Shown: piece after piece, positions 11,718 to 23,827 of the stretch
How the letters are laid out: each line of letters begins with the position of its first letter
How positions within the stretch are numbered: the first letter of the stretch is position 1
Assembly: GCF_000208745.1 (NCBI RefSeq)
Contig: NC_030858.1
Span: 8,389,588-8,453,587, forward strand
DNA: 64,000 nucleotides
Direction: 5' to 3'
From: Theobroma cacao
Taxonomy: Eukaryota > Streptophyta > Magnoliopsida > Malvales > Malvaceae
Program-made: the position numbers and the translations under genes
Notes under the pieces: generated by a model
The model's input: the letters and a program-made list of their open reading frames with translations, nothing else
The model's database searches: none
What the model was told of the DNA's origin: nothing

Positions 11718-13243
11718 CCATGTCCATTGGCTTTTTTTATTGATTTGAAATTCGAGGAGTTTTTTTTTTTTGTCTCTGAATGCTTAGGGGTGTTTTCCAT
11801 CATAAACATTAATCACAAAGTGGCCCCAACGATTTAAAGATGACAACTTTTGATTTAACAGGAATTGCATTGCTTGCATTAGATTATTGAAACGTGACTT
11901 GGAAAAACTTCCAGGGAAGGTCAGGTCAAATCAAGCTTCCTTTGCTTTTAATATTAGTATGACGATGGCGATGGCGATGACGATGAGGATGATGCATTAA
12001 GCTAATGACTCACAACTTGTCAGATGTAAACAAAACAAATTACAAGGGTTGATGTTAAGATTGTCATTCTAACTCTTACATTAACATTATCCGAGAGAAA
12101 GAGAAATGAAAAAACCCTCGTATTAACAGTTCAAACATATAGATGTGCCACCCCAAATAATAATTCTAATAATTCTAAACAGCAACATCAGCAAACTATT
12201 CTATAATGAGAATTAGTATATAAATCTCAGTCAAAGTGCCATTGCGTGTTCATAATGTTTGTTTAGAACTTTTGGTAAGATGATGCAGCACCGATGTGGA
12301 TCATCAGCTGCATATGAAAAAGGCAAGAGGATACCATACGAATGGTAGGCTTGAAAATTTGTTTTCGATTGAGGAAGAAAATCTGATCTCCGCCTAACTA
12401 TTTCCAAAGTTAATCACTTAATCCGTCCCGTTTAGACATGTTGCAGGTATGCATTGCAGTTTTGAATGCACAAAGGATACTTACACACGCCAATTTGAAG
12501 TTAGGCAGGAGTCTGGCTTGGTAGTCTTTCATTCCTTGCACATCCTCCTGAAAAATTGAAAGCTCCATGTTAAGATTCCAAGTTAAGCAGCAAAGGAGGA
12601 CCGTGACGACACTCAACAAAGAATTTAACAAGCTCATCACTGCCCCAACTACCTCTTCTGGCATAGTGATGAAAATTGTATTGATCCATCACCCACCATC
12701 CCACTAGGGAAATGCAATATTCACCAAAGTCACTACACTGATATTTAAAATTGGGACTAGGCATCATGCTGTTTGTGAAATGAAGTCTTCTGCTTAAATC
12801 TCAAAAAGCACAACCCAGTGCAATTGTGGACTTAATCAGATCCTTTTATTTTGCCAAATGGTGTTCAAGGCTCTTAGAGCATATGGGAGCCTAGGCTAGA
12901 TCAGATTCTGTTGAATTCAAACAATGACGTGGGCATAAAATTCATCATGAACAAGTTATCTCTTCAATACTAACTCATGTACAATGTAGCTGAGGCTGAC
13001 ATCCAGTAGCAACAATGAGGTCATTAGCATGCAGGTTGCTCAAGTTTCAAATCCAAATCGAATTGTTCTACTAGATCATGGAAACTAGCGCAGATAGCTC
13101 ATTTTCATATTTTAAAGAATGCTTCTCCCCGTTCTTGCACTATTTCTGTCCAAACACTACTCCAGAAACAATCAAACACATTTATTCTCTGGAATGAGTG
13201 AAATTTTTCATAACTATTAAAACCACAATACTACAACATCACA
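11718..13243. other. Intergenic or 3' flank of the CCDC93-like gene
   Basis: No confident gene. A short GAT/GGC-rich microsatellite lies at about 11960-11996. On the minus strand, 12480-12550 has a good acceptor-like tract (TTTCAATTTTTCAG) and a donor GTAAGT around an open segment. It might be an extra 3' exon of the neighbouring gene, but I could not prove it. Confidence 0.5.
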
Positions 13244-16200
13244 TTACTGACAATGTAATTGACATTGCCTACGTGAATAGTTTTTAAGAGAATAGCAGCG
13301 TCTTTGCTCTGCTACTTCAGCACCATACCTCTCTTTGAGAGAATCACAAACCTTCTGCTCTTCTTGAAGCCCAAGTTGCAACTTTTCTAGCTTCTGCAAA
13401 ATAAATGCTTCATGAGTGCACCTCCAAATAATTTAAAACATCCATAACATCAAAGTAGGTTAAACTCCTTTATTAGTTTCTGTGGGTCATGGAACTGTTC
13501 GCTTTAACTCCTCTTCTATCATTTCAGTCAATCAAGTACAAGTTCCATGTTTGATATGATTTTACTGAGCAGTTATAAATTACTAGAGATTAAATAATTA
13601 CCATGTTTATTTCTAATTTCTCAAAGTAAAAGATAATACTATGAAAAAGAAAAACAAAACTAATAAGCTTTCTCATAATTAATTATAGGCCCGACTGATT
13701 ACACTGTGCAAAAGGCCCCATTGATTGTGTTGATGCCAGTGAAGTGATTGTTTTCTTGAAATTGAGGCAGTCTAAGCAATATGAACTTTAATTGCTAGAG
13801 ATATGGTTCGGGGATTTTGTGGAAGTTGGTTTTGGGATTGTGTTGTTAGGCACATATTTGGATTTTCGTACAAGATCTTTTCTGTCAAGTTCTTGCCGAT
13901 GGAAGAATTATGAGATGCTTGGTTGATGGGAAAAGTGGAGGAAAATGAAAAGGGCTTTGATTCTCTTTCATTCTCTCAAAGCTTCCTTTTTTTCCTCTCC
14001 CTCTATGATTTCGACAAAACAAAAGGTTATCACTACCTTGGTTATATATTAATCAAGAGATGGTCAGCCAGATGGAGGATGCCAAGTTTACCATGTATTG
14101 GAAGTATTACATGTCACTACCATTTCAACTTCCAATGGCATCCATGTCTGAATGTTAGTTAATTTATTTGATCGGATTAAATTTCAGAGTACATGGGCCT
14201 GATTAATCCATATCAAAGTAAATTTTGAAGTGAACATTTTGCACTAGTACAAGGGCCAAATGGGTAGCTCAACCAACCAAAAGATGAAACAAAAGGAGAA
14301 TGAGCAGTATATCCTTGCTATTTTCCAACTTGCTAGCAAGGAAGGTGACAATTACCTGTTGGCTGCCCTTTACAATTCCCTCCATGGACTCCAGTAATTT
14401 CATGCGACCAGCAGGGCTAGCAATGGCATCCTGAAACTGTAGGGAAGGTGAGAAACTATCTACTAATAGACAACAGCAAAGTATCAGAGAAAAACTGCAT
14501 TCAATAGAAGAATCTCCATCTAATTAGTAGCAAATTAGCTGAAGCAGAAATTAACACTAAGAACAGCACTGCATTTTTATTTGCTAGCAAAGCAGTGTGA
14601 AGGAAATAAAAGCAGGCGCAATTTATTAAGACTCAGAAAAAAAAAAAAGGAAAAATGAAACCCATAGATTTTAGAGTTGCAAGGCAGAAGCATAACAGAC
14701 GTAATGAACAAATGCAGAAATTTCACTCATTTGAGTTAATACCTGTGAGCTTATGGAATTCAGCAAAGAAGTTTCCTTTAGCATCAACTCTTTAATCTCC
14801 AAAAGAGCATTATAGGTAGCATAGAATTTTCGAGTCTGTTGAAGTTTTTCCTTTAAAATAGCAAAGAGCAATATCAAGTTTTAGCAGAAACAGAGTTAAT
14901 AAGAGCTGAACATAAGAACAGAATAATAGGTCAAGCAAGGGTTTGCAGATCAAAATCACACACCTGAATATGAGCATTCAGCTCTGAAAACCGGCGTTCA
15001 TACCTGCAAAGGATGGCAGAATCAACATTGAGTATTACACTTATTACAAAAATGCAAAAAGATGAAAGTCTGAATTGTTTTCTTGTTCTTATTGTCAATT
15101 TTCCCAGAGGAATGAGACATTGATAAGGAATCATCTACAGAACTAGAACTAGATTGATTGTATGTATAATCTCACTGGTAGTGCTGAATGATAAAATATA
15201 TATAACCAATAGAAAGAAAAGTTTCATACAGCTATTGGTTGAATTGGTTTCTGAATGTTAACTATAGTCTTCTGTCCTTAACACTAAATGCTCTAATAGT
15301 CACAAGTTATAAACATCAAATTACGTAGCATTGAGTACAACAACTCACGAATAATCACCAAACTCCATTGTGTACAAACAACCTAAGGAATATCAAAGAC
15401 TTGAAGGCCTAAAACTTGACGAGCAATATGAAAAGAAAAGTGAGCATACTGGATTAGCTCCGATTGGGAGGGCACATCATCCAGCTGCCGCTTTACCGAT
15501 ACTATTGCCCTTAGTCTAGCTGCAAGTTCCTATGACCCAAATATATGAATATTGTTAATAACTATTTAATTATTTACATACTTAAAAGGAATTAAGAATC
15601 TTTGAAAATTGAGATGTTTTACCTTCTTCGCTGAATTAAGCTTGTGCAATGATTCATTTAAAGAATCATCTAAACCATGAGAGAGCTTCTCGTCATCACA
15701 CCCTGTTGCTATCTTTTCCTCCAAATCACTAACCTCAGCTTCCAATGAAGAACGTTTTGCATCAAAATCAGACCTAATTTGGGATTCTTGTCTTTCCAGT
15801 GTCTGGAAAAAAGTTTTAATAATCATAACTGGTAATTGCCAACCAATAAAAACAAATGCAAAAGATAAATGGACTATTGAAAATCACATTGTTAGAAAAA
15901 TAAATTTTCGTTTTTTTGTTTTGAAATTGCATATTAATAAGAAAAAAAAAACAAAAATATAAATGAGAGGAAATAGTTTAAACCTTCGATGTCTCCAAAA
16001 GGGGTACAAATTTCAGCACTTTGGCATCAGCACCTTGCTTTCTAATCCTCTCTTGTAAATTTTGTAATTCATTGAGAAGGCTAACCTTTCTTTGGTTCTG
16101 TATTATTAAATACGCCAAAAGGGGAGGGGAATTAATCGATTCGTCCATAAAAATAAGGAAAAAAACGAACAACAAAGTTCACAGCTTTGGAAAATGAGTA

Positions 16201-16283
16201 ACCTGTTGATCTAAATTTGAGTTCAATATCTCAATTGAAGCTCTTGCACTGTTCAATTCCTGCTCCTTGCTGCCTTTTTGCAT
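13244..16283 (-). CDS. CCDC93-like coiled-coil protein, eight exons
   Basis: Rebuilt on the minus strand from exons 16203-16283, 15984-16097, 15623-15802, 15450-15529, 14964-15003, 14743-14850, 14356-14436 and 13244-13393. All junctions are GT-AG and keep frame, giving 277 residues. The product is nearly all charged heptad coiled coil. The segment SLLNSISSQFQDAIASPAGR, then ESMEGIVKGSQQKLEK and EQRRCYSL, matches the conserved C-terminal half of CCDC93. In animals CCDC93 is a subunit of the CCC/Commander complex in endosomal cargo recycling; a similar plant role is inference. The animal N-terminal half is absent; plant relatives I recall are also short. The start is the first ATG in frame, with no upstream exon found. 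The last 13 residues do not follow the family, so the 3' end may be misplaced or altered. Confidence 0.75.
13394..14355 (-). other. Last intron of the CCDC93-like gene
   Basis: The largest intron of the gene (962 bases), between donor 14355 and acceptor 13394. A 79-codon plus-strand ORF inside it (13923-14162) resembles nothing known. Confidence 0.7.
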
Positions 16284-16550
16284 TGTTTAGGATCCGCTAT
16301 GGATGATGACTCTTGACTCGGACTCAGCCTTTGAGTCGGGCGTAGCTTGACTCGGTAGTCAAGCGAGTTTTCTTTCTTCTTGTTGGATCGGAACTATGAT
16401 CTGTTACTGTTGGACCGTTATTTCGCGAGAGAAGACGATGATCTTAGTGGGCTCTGGTTTAGAGATTTTGAGTCTTTTATGGGCCCAGTCAATGCAGTTT
16501 GGCCCCAAACTGCTACTTAATATATAATTTTATTATTACTATTATTAACA

Positions 16551-17341
16551 GCTTGTCTAGTTTAGTTTTTTTTTAACTTAAAAACTATTATAAATTTTTT
16601 ATGAAAATAATAACTTTTAAAATTAAGCTAAAGTTATTTGGTAAGTAGTTTGGTACAATAAATTATATAAGCTCTAATTTTGATTAAAATTACCACAAAA
16701 TGTATTCAAGCCATCTTTAATCACCTAATAAATCAAAACGGAACAAATCTGCTTTGAACTTATATACAATCTAAGATGTTGAAATTAAAGAAATTCATAT
16801 AGAGATGGAACAACTCTCAAATTTTGTATAGTAGTAATAATATTAGATTTTTATTGATCTAGTAAGTAATTAGATTATGATACTTCCATTTTCCAAAAAA
16901 GAAGAGAAAAGAAAAAATGATGTATTTGACATTAAAATTTTTTTGGTGAAGAAGAGAGAAAATCTTTAATTAATATTTGAATGCAGTTTTGAATTTTGAG
17001 TTTTCTTTCTCTTAATATTTGTAAAAACAAAAAAAAAAAATCAAATTTTACTATTCTATTGTTGGATGTTCTGTTTTTTTTTTTGTTTTTTGTTTTGTAA
17101 TTTTTGTAGAGAGAAAGGTATAGGATAAGGAGATCGTGAGTTGCGTTGAAAAAAAAAAGGTGATTTGTAGAAGAAGAGAGAGGAGAGGGAGATCAATCGA
17201 GAGAAAGGATATTTATAAAAAACTAGCATGCTTTTAAAAGAAGAGAAGAGAAAGTTCATCTCTGTAACTTTTTTTTAAAAATTTTGTTCATTAAAAAACA
17301 ACTATTTATTTTTTAAAAAAAAACTTCCTAAAATCTTGTTT
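16551..17341. mobile_element. MITE family A, copy 1 (hAT-like)
   Basis: About 790 bases, clearly related along its whole length to 39369-40184. Shared blocks include the AACTTAAAA-type end, ATTAAAATTACCA, GTATAGTAGTA, GAATGCAGTTTTGAATTTT and the purine-rich GAGAGGAGAGGGAGAT segment. Ends are degraded (GCTTGTCTAGTTTAG against GTTTGACCTAAC). It has no coding capacity. It sits about 270 bases upstream of the CCDC93-like start codon, so it may lie in or near the promoter. Confidence 0.7.
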
Positions 17342-18270
17342 GTATTATAACTTACTACATTATATCAAGATTAATACTATATATTACAAATATTTTTCTC
17401 ATACGTGCAAAACTCATTAACTCTTGAATTACACCATTGGTGTAACCTTGTAGCTCTTATCTTAATTAACCACACTCTTATCTTTCATGGCTTAAAGTTG
17501 ATTTCTTTAAATTCAAATCTTATAAACCAACCCTACAAATATTTGTTACAAACAAATAAACTTAAAGTAAAGTAATAAAGAGGGGTAAATTGGTTATCAA
17601 ATATATATATTTTTAAATTTTCAATACAACTGAAGTATAAAGAGTAAAGTTATATATATAGAGTATAAGATAAACAAGTAAAGTGTAGAAAAGTAAAGAG
17701 TATTCAACCAAGTTTTTATAGAAATTTGGCCTATGATGCCTATGTCCTCTCCATTGATAGCACAAGAAGTTTGAATCCATTATCAACTTGTCTTTTAACA
17801 CAAGATCACGCTTAATCTTTACAATTGAGTGCCTTTTTAAGGATCAAGCACAACCTCAACCAAAGTCACTACCTTTTTAGGATTAGGCACAATTTTTACA
17901 ACCAAAATGAACCTCAAATATATGCCTTTTAAAGATCAAGCACAACCTCTTTAGCTTTTGCTCAAAGGTATAACCTTAAAACCACATTTTCAAGGAGGAA
18001 TAACTTATATAATAGTGAATTTTTAAAAGAATCTTTAGCTCAGAACCTTTAATAAAGCTGGTAATGAATTTGAGTGCAAAAAGGTGAAAGCTATCTCAAG
18101 AATGATAAATGATGAAGTGAAGTTTAGGCTCAAGAAACTATAGTTGGAGACAAAGATAAGATCTTAGTTTTTTGCTTTTGCTCAAAGAAAAGATTTGCTC
18201 TCTTTCATGTTTTTCCTTTTTTCTCTACTCTTTAAAATATTTAAATTGTTTTTATCTTTTCACTCGTTCA
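17342..18270. other. Non-coding flank left of LINE 1
   Basis: No gene. The word CTTTTTAAGGATCAAGCACAA and variants recur near 17830, 17870 and 17925. With the sequence right of the LINE this may be an older LTR, but no partner or ends were found. Confidence 0.45.
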
Positions 18271-18284
18271 AATTGTTGCTTTCA
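18271..18284 (+). repeat. Target-site duplication left of LINE 1
   Basis: AATTGTTGCTTTCA, repeated exactly at 37045-37058 directly after the A-rich tail of the LINE. Confidence 0.9.
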
Positions 18285-18353
18285 AAATCATAAAAAAAAA
18301 AGGAAAACGCTCTCAACTCCCACGCGTTTCCCCCACTCCTTACCATTCACAGC

Positions 18354-19312
18354 TTGGCCATTGGCCGACCGACGAACCCTCCCAAACACTCACTGTTGGT
18401 CGCCACACATCCCCCAAGGCAGTCGGCATTAGGCCCAAGCGCGGTTGTGGAGAAAACCTTTCAGGCGTGTGGCTTTTATGGCTTCTTGCAAGCCATACAA
18501 GAAAAAAACCAGCAGCCACTCTCACCCCATGCTCTCAAAAAGTCATTTCTCTCAATAGTTTCAAGAGACAAGTCATTTGTGATCCCTTCATCACATGATC
18601 CAATCATCTACAAGGACTATTCGGCTGCAGCGTTCTTTAAGGACGAGATCCAGAAGCTTGCCTAGCTTTTCCTCACTCCATCATTGGGAAATTTAGCCGC
18701 ATGCCAAAACTGCAGGAGATTCACCAAGCGTTCAAGGGAATTGGTCTCACGGGTGCCTATGCAATACCTTGGTTAGATTACAAGCACGTATTGGTTCATT
18801 TATCAAATGAACAAGATTTTAATAGGATATGGATTAAGCAGCAGTGGTTCATTGTGAATAAGAAAATGCGGGTGTTCAAGTGGTCTCCAGATTTTGAGGC
18901 AGAAAAAGAATCAGCGATTGTTCCTGTTTGGATCTTTTTTTCGAACCTAAAAGCCCATCTATATGAAAAATTGGCATTATTGTTAATTGCCAAAACTATG
19001 GGAAAACCACTATTTATTGATAAGGCCACCACTAATGGTTCTAGACCTAGTGTGGCTCGGGTTTAAGTGGAATATGATTGCAAGAAGGCTTCGGTTAATC
19101 AAGTTTGGATTGTGGTTAAAGATTGGGTCATTGGGGCTGTCATTAGAGGCTACACACAGCGGGTTGAGTTTTCAAAAATGCTGAAATATTGCGATCATTG
19201 TTGTCATGTGGGACATTCAGTTTCAAATTATTTGGTGTTAGGAAATAGGCCAGCAAAGCAAGGGAAGCCTATAGGGAATAAGCCTTTGAAAGATGATGGA
19301 AGAGAGTCATAA
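18354..19312 (+). pseudogene. LINE 1 ORF1 (DUF4283, zinc knuckle), broken
   Basis: Encodes the RNA-binding ORF1 protein of plant L1 elements. Segments: 18354-18665 (N-terminal), 18701-19066 (DUF4283, with WIKQQWFIVNKKMRVFKW) and 19067-19312 (zinc knuckle). A frameshift lies between the first two, and a TAA at 19064-19066 separates the last two in the same frame. The zinc knuckle reads CDHCCHVGHSVSNY, so the final Cys of the CCHC motif is replaced by Tyr. Downstream to 20350 the ORF1 tail and inter-ORF spacer are too decayed to read. Confidence 0.8.
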
Positions 19313-20378
19313 AAAAGAGATGCAGATTTACTGTAAAAAGAAGAAAAAAGAAAAGATCAAATGCCGACGATTCAACCAAAACAAAACATGAAATGACAAC
19401 TGGTTGGCAAGCTGGGAAAAAAAGGAGTAAAGAATGCCACAGGTTAGGAACTTGATGTAGAGGATCAGGGAAAGGAACCGGTGCCATTGTCGAATAGATT
19501 TGGAATGATTAAATTGTGTGAAGAGGCAAATCTAGAGAAACATGTAGAACAGGGCGAATAGAGCATGTGAACAGTACCATGCTTGCCAAAAAAATTATAG
19601 CAGCAACTGAACATGCCGTAGTCGACCACTAGCAACTAGGAATCTGAGACACGTTGAAGGAGGAGATCTCAGTGGTTTGAAGGGCAATAAAATAGGTGAT
19701 AGTAAGGAGCAGGGGAGGATTAGCACAGATCAATATCGGTGATCAACAGATGGTAGAGTGGTGGATAGCTCACAAACGACGGAGGATCTCTCTACAAGTA
19801 TTCAACACTCTGGTGATTTTGACTACATTCAATGGGCAATAGATCATGCTCAAAATGTCACAACCAAAAAATGTAGAAAGAAAAAAAAGGAAACAACACT
19901 AGTGCAGACAATAAAATCAAAGGTTGGGTAGCATTCGGAGAGTCAAAAATAGTATTTCGAGCAAACACCATAAGCAGTTCGATCAATTCGATAATGAATG
20001 CTAAGGATGTTGATGACTTAGAGATACGACTTTTGTAGAAGCCACATGAGCCTGTTGAAACGAGCTAGGAAGTAAAAATGGATGAACACTAGATGCCGGC
20101 TGTAGAAGTAGTGGATGCCGAGGAAAGCAGTGCTGAATGTTCGAATATTCCATGATTCGAGCCAAAGAAGGATAAGGGACTGGCCGTCTACGTGCAATCT
20201 CCCATGCAGACATTGAAGTTCATTCTTTGGTGAGGTGCAAGCAAAAATCTGATAGTGCATTCTTGGTTGGGCGCAATGTAAGTTCTGCCTTTGATGAATA
20301 TATGAACGATGAGAGGATAGATGGAATGCAGGAAAATGTTTCCATCTCTGCATGCTTTCCTGCCAGTACTTACCCATG

Positions 20379-20838
20379 ATTCATGCTTTAATTTGGAACG
20401 TCCAAGGCATTGCAAGTAAAGTGATTCAAAGAATGATGAAAAAATTAAAAATGATGCATAATATTAAACTGCTAGTTGCATTGGAAACTATGGTGCATGC
20501 TAGTAAAATGGAGGATGTTAAAAGGAAACTTGGTTTTGATATGGTTATCATTAACTATTCTCATAAAATATCGCTATTTTGCTTTAATGAAATCTTTTGT
20601 GAAGTGGTGAAGGACTAGTTTCAATGTCTACATGTAAAATTATCTTTCCATTGGCTTCCCCAACCGGTATATGCTTCCTTTGTTTATGCCAAATGTACCC
20701 AGCTTGAACGAATAAAGCTTTGGAATAGTTTTCGATCCTTTTTGACTGAAATGCAAGCTCCCTGGATAATGGGTGGAGATTTAACTCCATTGTCAGTGGT
20801 GATGAACGATTGTACGGTGCAGTTCCCCATGATGGATC
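20379..20838 (+). pseudogene. LINE 1 ORF2, endonuclease domain, first part
   Basis: Start of the exonuclease-endonuclease-phosphatase domain of ORF2: ALIWNVQGIASK, then LLVALETM with the catalytic Glu, and APWIMGGDLTPL (usual form GGDFN). Stops and shifts occur at about 20618 and after. The domain is cut at 20838 by the Athila insertion and resumes at 33194. Confidence 0.85.
20834..20838. repeat. Target-site duplication left of Athila
   Basis: GGATC directly before the LTR TG end, repeated at 33189-33193 directly after the LTR CA end. Removing the element and one copy restores the LINE reading frame across the site. Confidence 0.95.
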
Positions 20839-22466
20839 TGTTGCTGGCTAAAAATAATAATAATTCTGGCTATGCAATATGTAAATATGCTCAAATTGAA
20901 TGTAAATTACTAGCAAAGACTTCGTGCAAGTGTACACGGTCGTGACAAGTAATAAGTGATGAGTGGGATGTCGAACCTTAAGGAGTTGATCTAATGATTG
21001 CTGCTAATTACCAAAATTGACACAAGCTAACCTTATCCAAGAAATAAATTTTTGGACTATGATTAAATAGAAAATGTAAACTAATTAACACAAATCTACT
21101 CTAAGTAATGCCATTAATAAATGGAAATGGTATCAATGATCTAATAACCTAGGATTATGGTGTTCTCTATTACTTCATTTGGAATTGGTCTTGGTTAGTT
21201 ATTTAAACTCAATGGAATTCAATATCAGTTTAGGATCTTAAGTTGTGTGTAACCCTCTGTCAAGGTATTACACACTTGCCTAATCTATTTGTCTCCTTAT
21301 ATGTCTATAGGATACAAATAATTTAAGCTCTTGAAGTTAAGGAATTCCTAATTAACTAAGTGTGGCAATTAGTTGTATTTCTACCCTAACTACACATCAA
21401 AACACTAACATTCATTCTTTTTTTAGTGTTATGAACACACTTTACTCAAGCCTAAGTTTAATTTAGATTAACCTTTTCAAGTGTCATCCAAATACTCAAA
21501 CTCAATTAATTGGTGATCAATCAATTAAATGAACAATAGATTCCAGCTTGAATAAACATCAAGATTTGCATTAAGAATAAACACCCAACCAACCAATTTC
21601 CAAACTAATTAATAAAGTTAACCATAATCCTAGATAAATGAGCTTAGCTCAACATTTCAAAGAAATAGAGTACACAATACAACAGTAAGAGTATAGTTTT
21701 ACAAAATGAGAGAGAGAAAGATTCAAATCTAGAGAGAGAGAGAGAGAGCAAAAATAATCTGTTGTAGCTTTTAAAATCTCTTCCTTTTGAATCTTCCTTC
21801 TTTTCTCGTTTTGTTGCAACTCCTCTTGCCAAAAGTGTCTCCGTCGAATCTCCTCATTTTTTGTGCTGAAAATTCTATTTATAGTCCCTCTCATTTAGCC
21901 TTGACCTAGGATCTCGAGCTCAGAATATTCCTCTTCTCTGACATGTTCTCACTACAGCGAGATTGGAAGTTCACTGCAGCGATCTAAAGCTGATCTAGCA
22001 TGGTGTTGCAATTTCCTCATTTTCGCTGTAGCTAGATTGGATTCTTGCTGCAGCGAAAATCCTTCTGTTTCTTTGTGCTCTGTTCTCGCAGCAGGGAGAT
22101 TGGGTTCTCGCTGCAGCGAGAAACTCTCTGCTTGGACAATTTGTTGCTGCAACTTTGATCCTTCTACCACCATGCTCTCCTCTTTTGAGCCACCAAATGC
22201 AGAGTTGATGAGGTCCATTCTTCAGCTTCACTTTCAGCCACCATTCCTTCAAAATCAAAGAAAAGTTGAATGATCAAAGGTTACATTGAAGGGAGTTTTG
22301 ATAACACAAATGAAGATTAAATTGCCTTCATGACGCTAAACATCCTAAAAATTAACTCCTATTAAAAAGTATGAAAATTTGATAAGAACTATGCTGAAAA
22401 TTAAAAGAATAAGTACAATTCATGCTCTACAAAATTGTATGATAACTCTATGTAATAGAGTTATCA
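20839..22466 (-). repeat. 3' LTR of Athila
   Basis: On the minus strand it runs TGATAACTC to AGCAACA. It aligns nearly base for base with 31563-33188; the first 170 bases show about seven differences, mostly transitions. It contains an (AG)n tract near 21731-21748 and a cluster of CGCTGCAGCG-like palindromes at 21950-22130. Confidence 0.95.
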
Positions 22467-22478
22467 CACCCCCAAACT
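22467..22478 (-). promoter_or_regulatory. Polypurine tract of Athila
   Basis: The minus strand reads AGTTTGGGGGTG directly before the 3' LTR. This is the plus-strand primer site for reverse transcription. Confidence 0.8.
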
Positions 22479-23827
22479 TACTCTTTTGCTAGTCCTCGAG
22501 CAAAACTTAAATTAATCCGAGAAACTTAAAACTAAAATCCTAGACGATGAATTCATTGCACCAACACAAAGATCACTTTTAACTCCTCATAAGTTACCTA
22601 ATGTTCCAAGCACACAACAAATCACAATTATTGTTCAAGTGCATGCATCAACAAAATTGCAAGCTCATTTTCAGTTGGTTTCCCGTGAGTGTGTGTAAAA
22701 TTTCTTGCAATACATATCATGTCACTCATATTAGTTTATACTCATGCAAGAATTTAAATTATCAAGAGTTTCATAAGTTTGCTCTTCGTTTCTTTCTCCA
22801 CTAATGTAAGCTAACACGCAGTCAAAGATCCTCAGGACTTTTCTAGCTTGTAATGAGTGGCTCGGGTTAAGGTATGATAAAGGATCAATTGTAGCTCAAC
22901 TCACCCTAAGCACATGACTATTCTGAGATTTCTAACAAGCCTTACCTCTCACTTTTCCCAGTCACTACTTTTTTCTTCAATTCATCATCCTCTAAATTCA
23001 TTAAACACACACTTTTTTTTTTTGTATTTGAGTATGCACCCCTACACTTATGTCATTTAGTGGTAAGTAATGGGTTTTTTTATTTATTATTTAGATAAAT
23101 GAGTTGGCGACCCCACTTATTTACCCTTTTTTCATTATGTCTACCCTCACAACATCTTCTAGAATTGATCTATGTGCTTAAGAGTGATGGGTGTTAAGAG
23201 TGGGGATTTTATTTACAAGTTAAGGCTTTTTACTGAGTGTGATGAAAGAAAAGAAAAATTTTGGCTCAAACAAAGGTGACTAGGGATATAATTGTAATTG
23301 GTAGGCTTGAAAAGCTCAATCAGTCCAACAATGGCCTAAGTAATCTCCTTAACTAGGTTTAGCCTAGGATTTCACCTCGAGAGAAACTAAAACAAATTCT
23401 AAAACTCATGATTTATAGACACCCTCACATTCGCATAAACGTTCTCTAAGTGATCACGATTAGTTAAAGCAAGAAACTAGTGCACCAGAAGATGAGAAAA
23501 CACAACCTACAGTGATGCTTAGCATTCAAGCTCAACAAAACACTCAAACCATATTCATAATCACTATGAGCAATAGACTAAAAGGTAACTAATTTTCTTC
23601 ATCGGATGAGTAAATCTAAGTTATTGATGCAATGAACCATTAAATCCACATTTGCAGAATTTTGAAAAACTGACTTGAACTTAAAAAGAAACCAACAATT
23701 TAAAAACGAAGTTTTAAAATTCTAAAAATAAAGACCTCTAAAATAAAGAAATTTTAAAACTCTCCCCCTAACTTAAATCTAACATTGTCCCCAATGTTAA
23801 ATAAAGTATAAGAAAGAGTATTCCCCT
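22479..23827 (-). other. Athila 3' non-coding segment
   Basis: About 1.35 kb between the third ORF and the polypurine tract, with only chance ORFs. Long non-coding segments around the third ORF are usual in Athila. Confidence 0.7.

Noticed and set aside
12410..12664. 84-codon minus-strand ORF as an independent gene
   Set aside because: No family match, and splice signals inside suggest at most a small exon of the neighbouring gene.
22037..22273. 78-codon ORF in the LTR, with a near-identical copy at 32718-32996
   Set aside because: Repeated only because it lies in both LTRs. Its wording follows the palindromes, and coding differences between the copies are not conservative.
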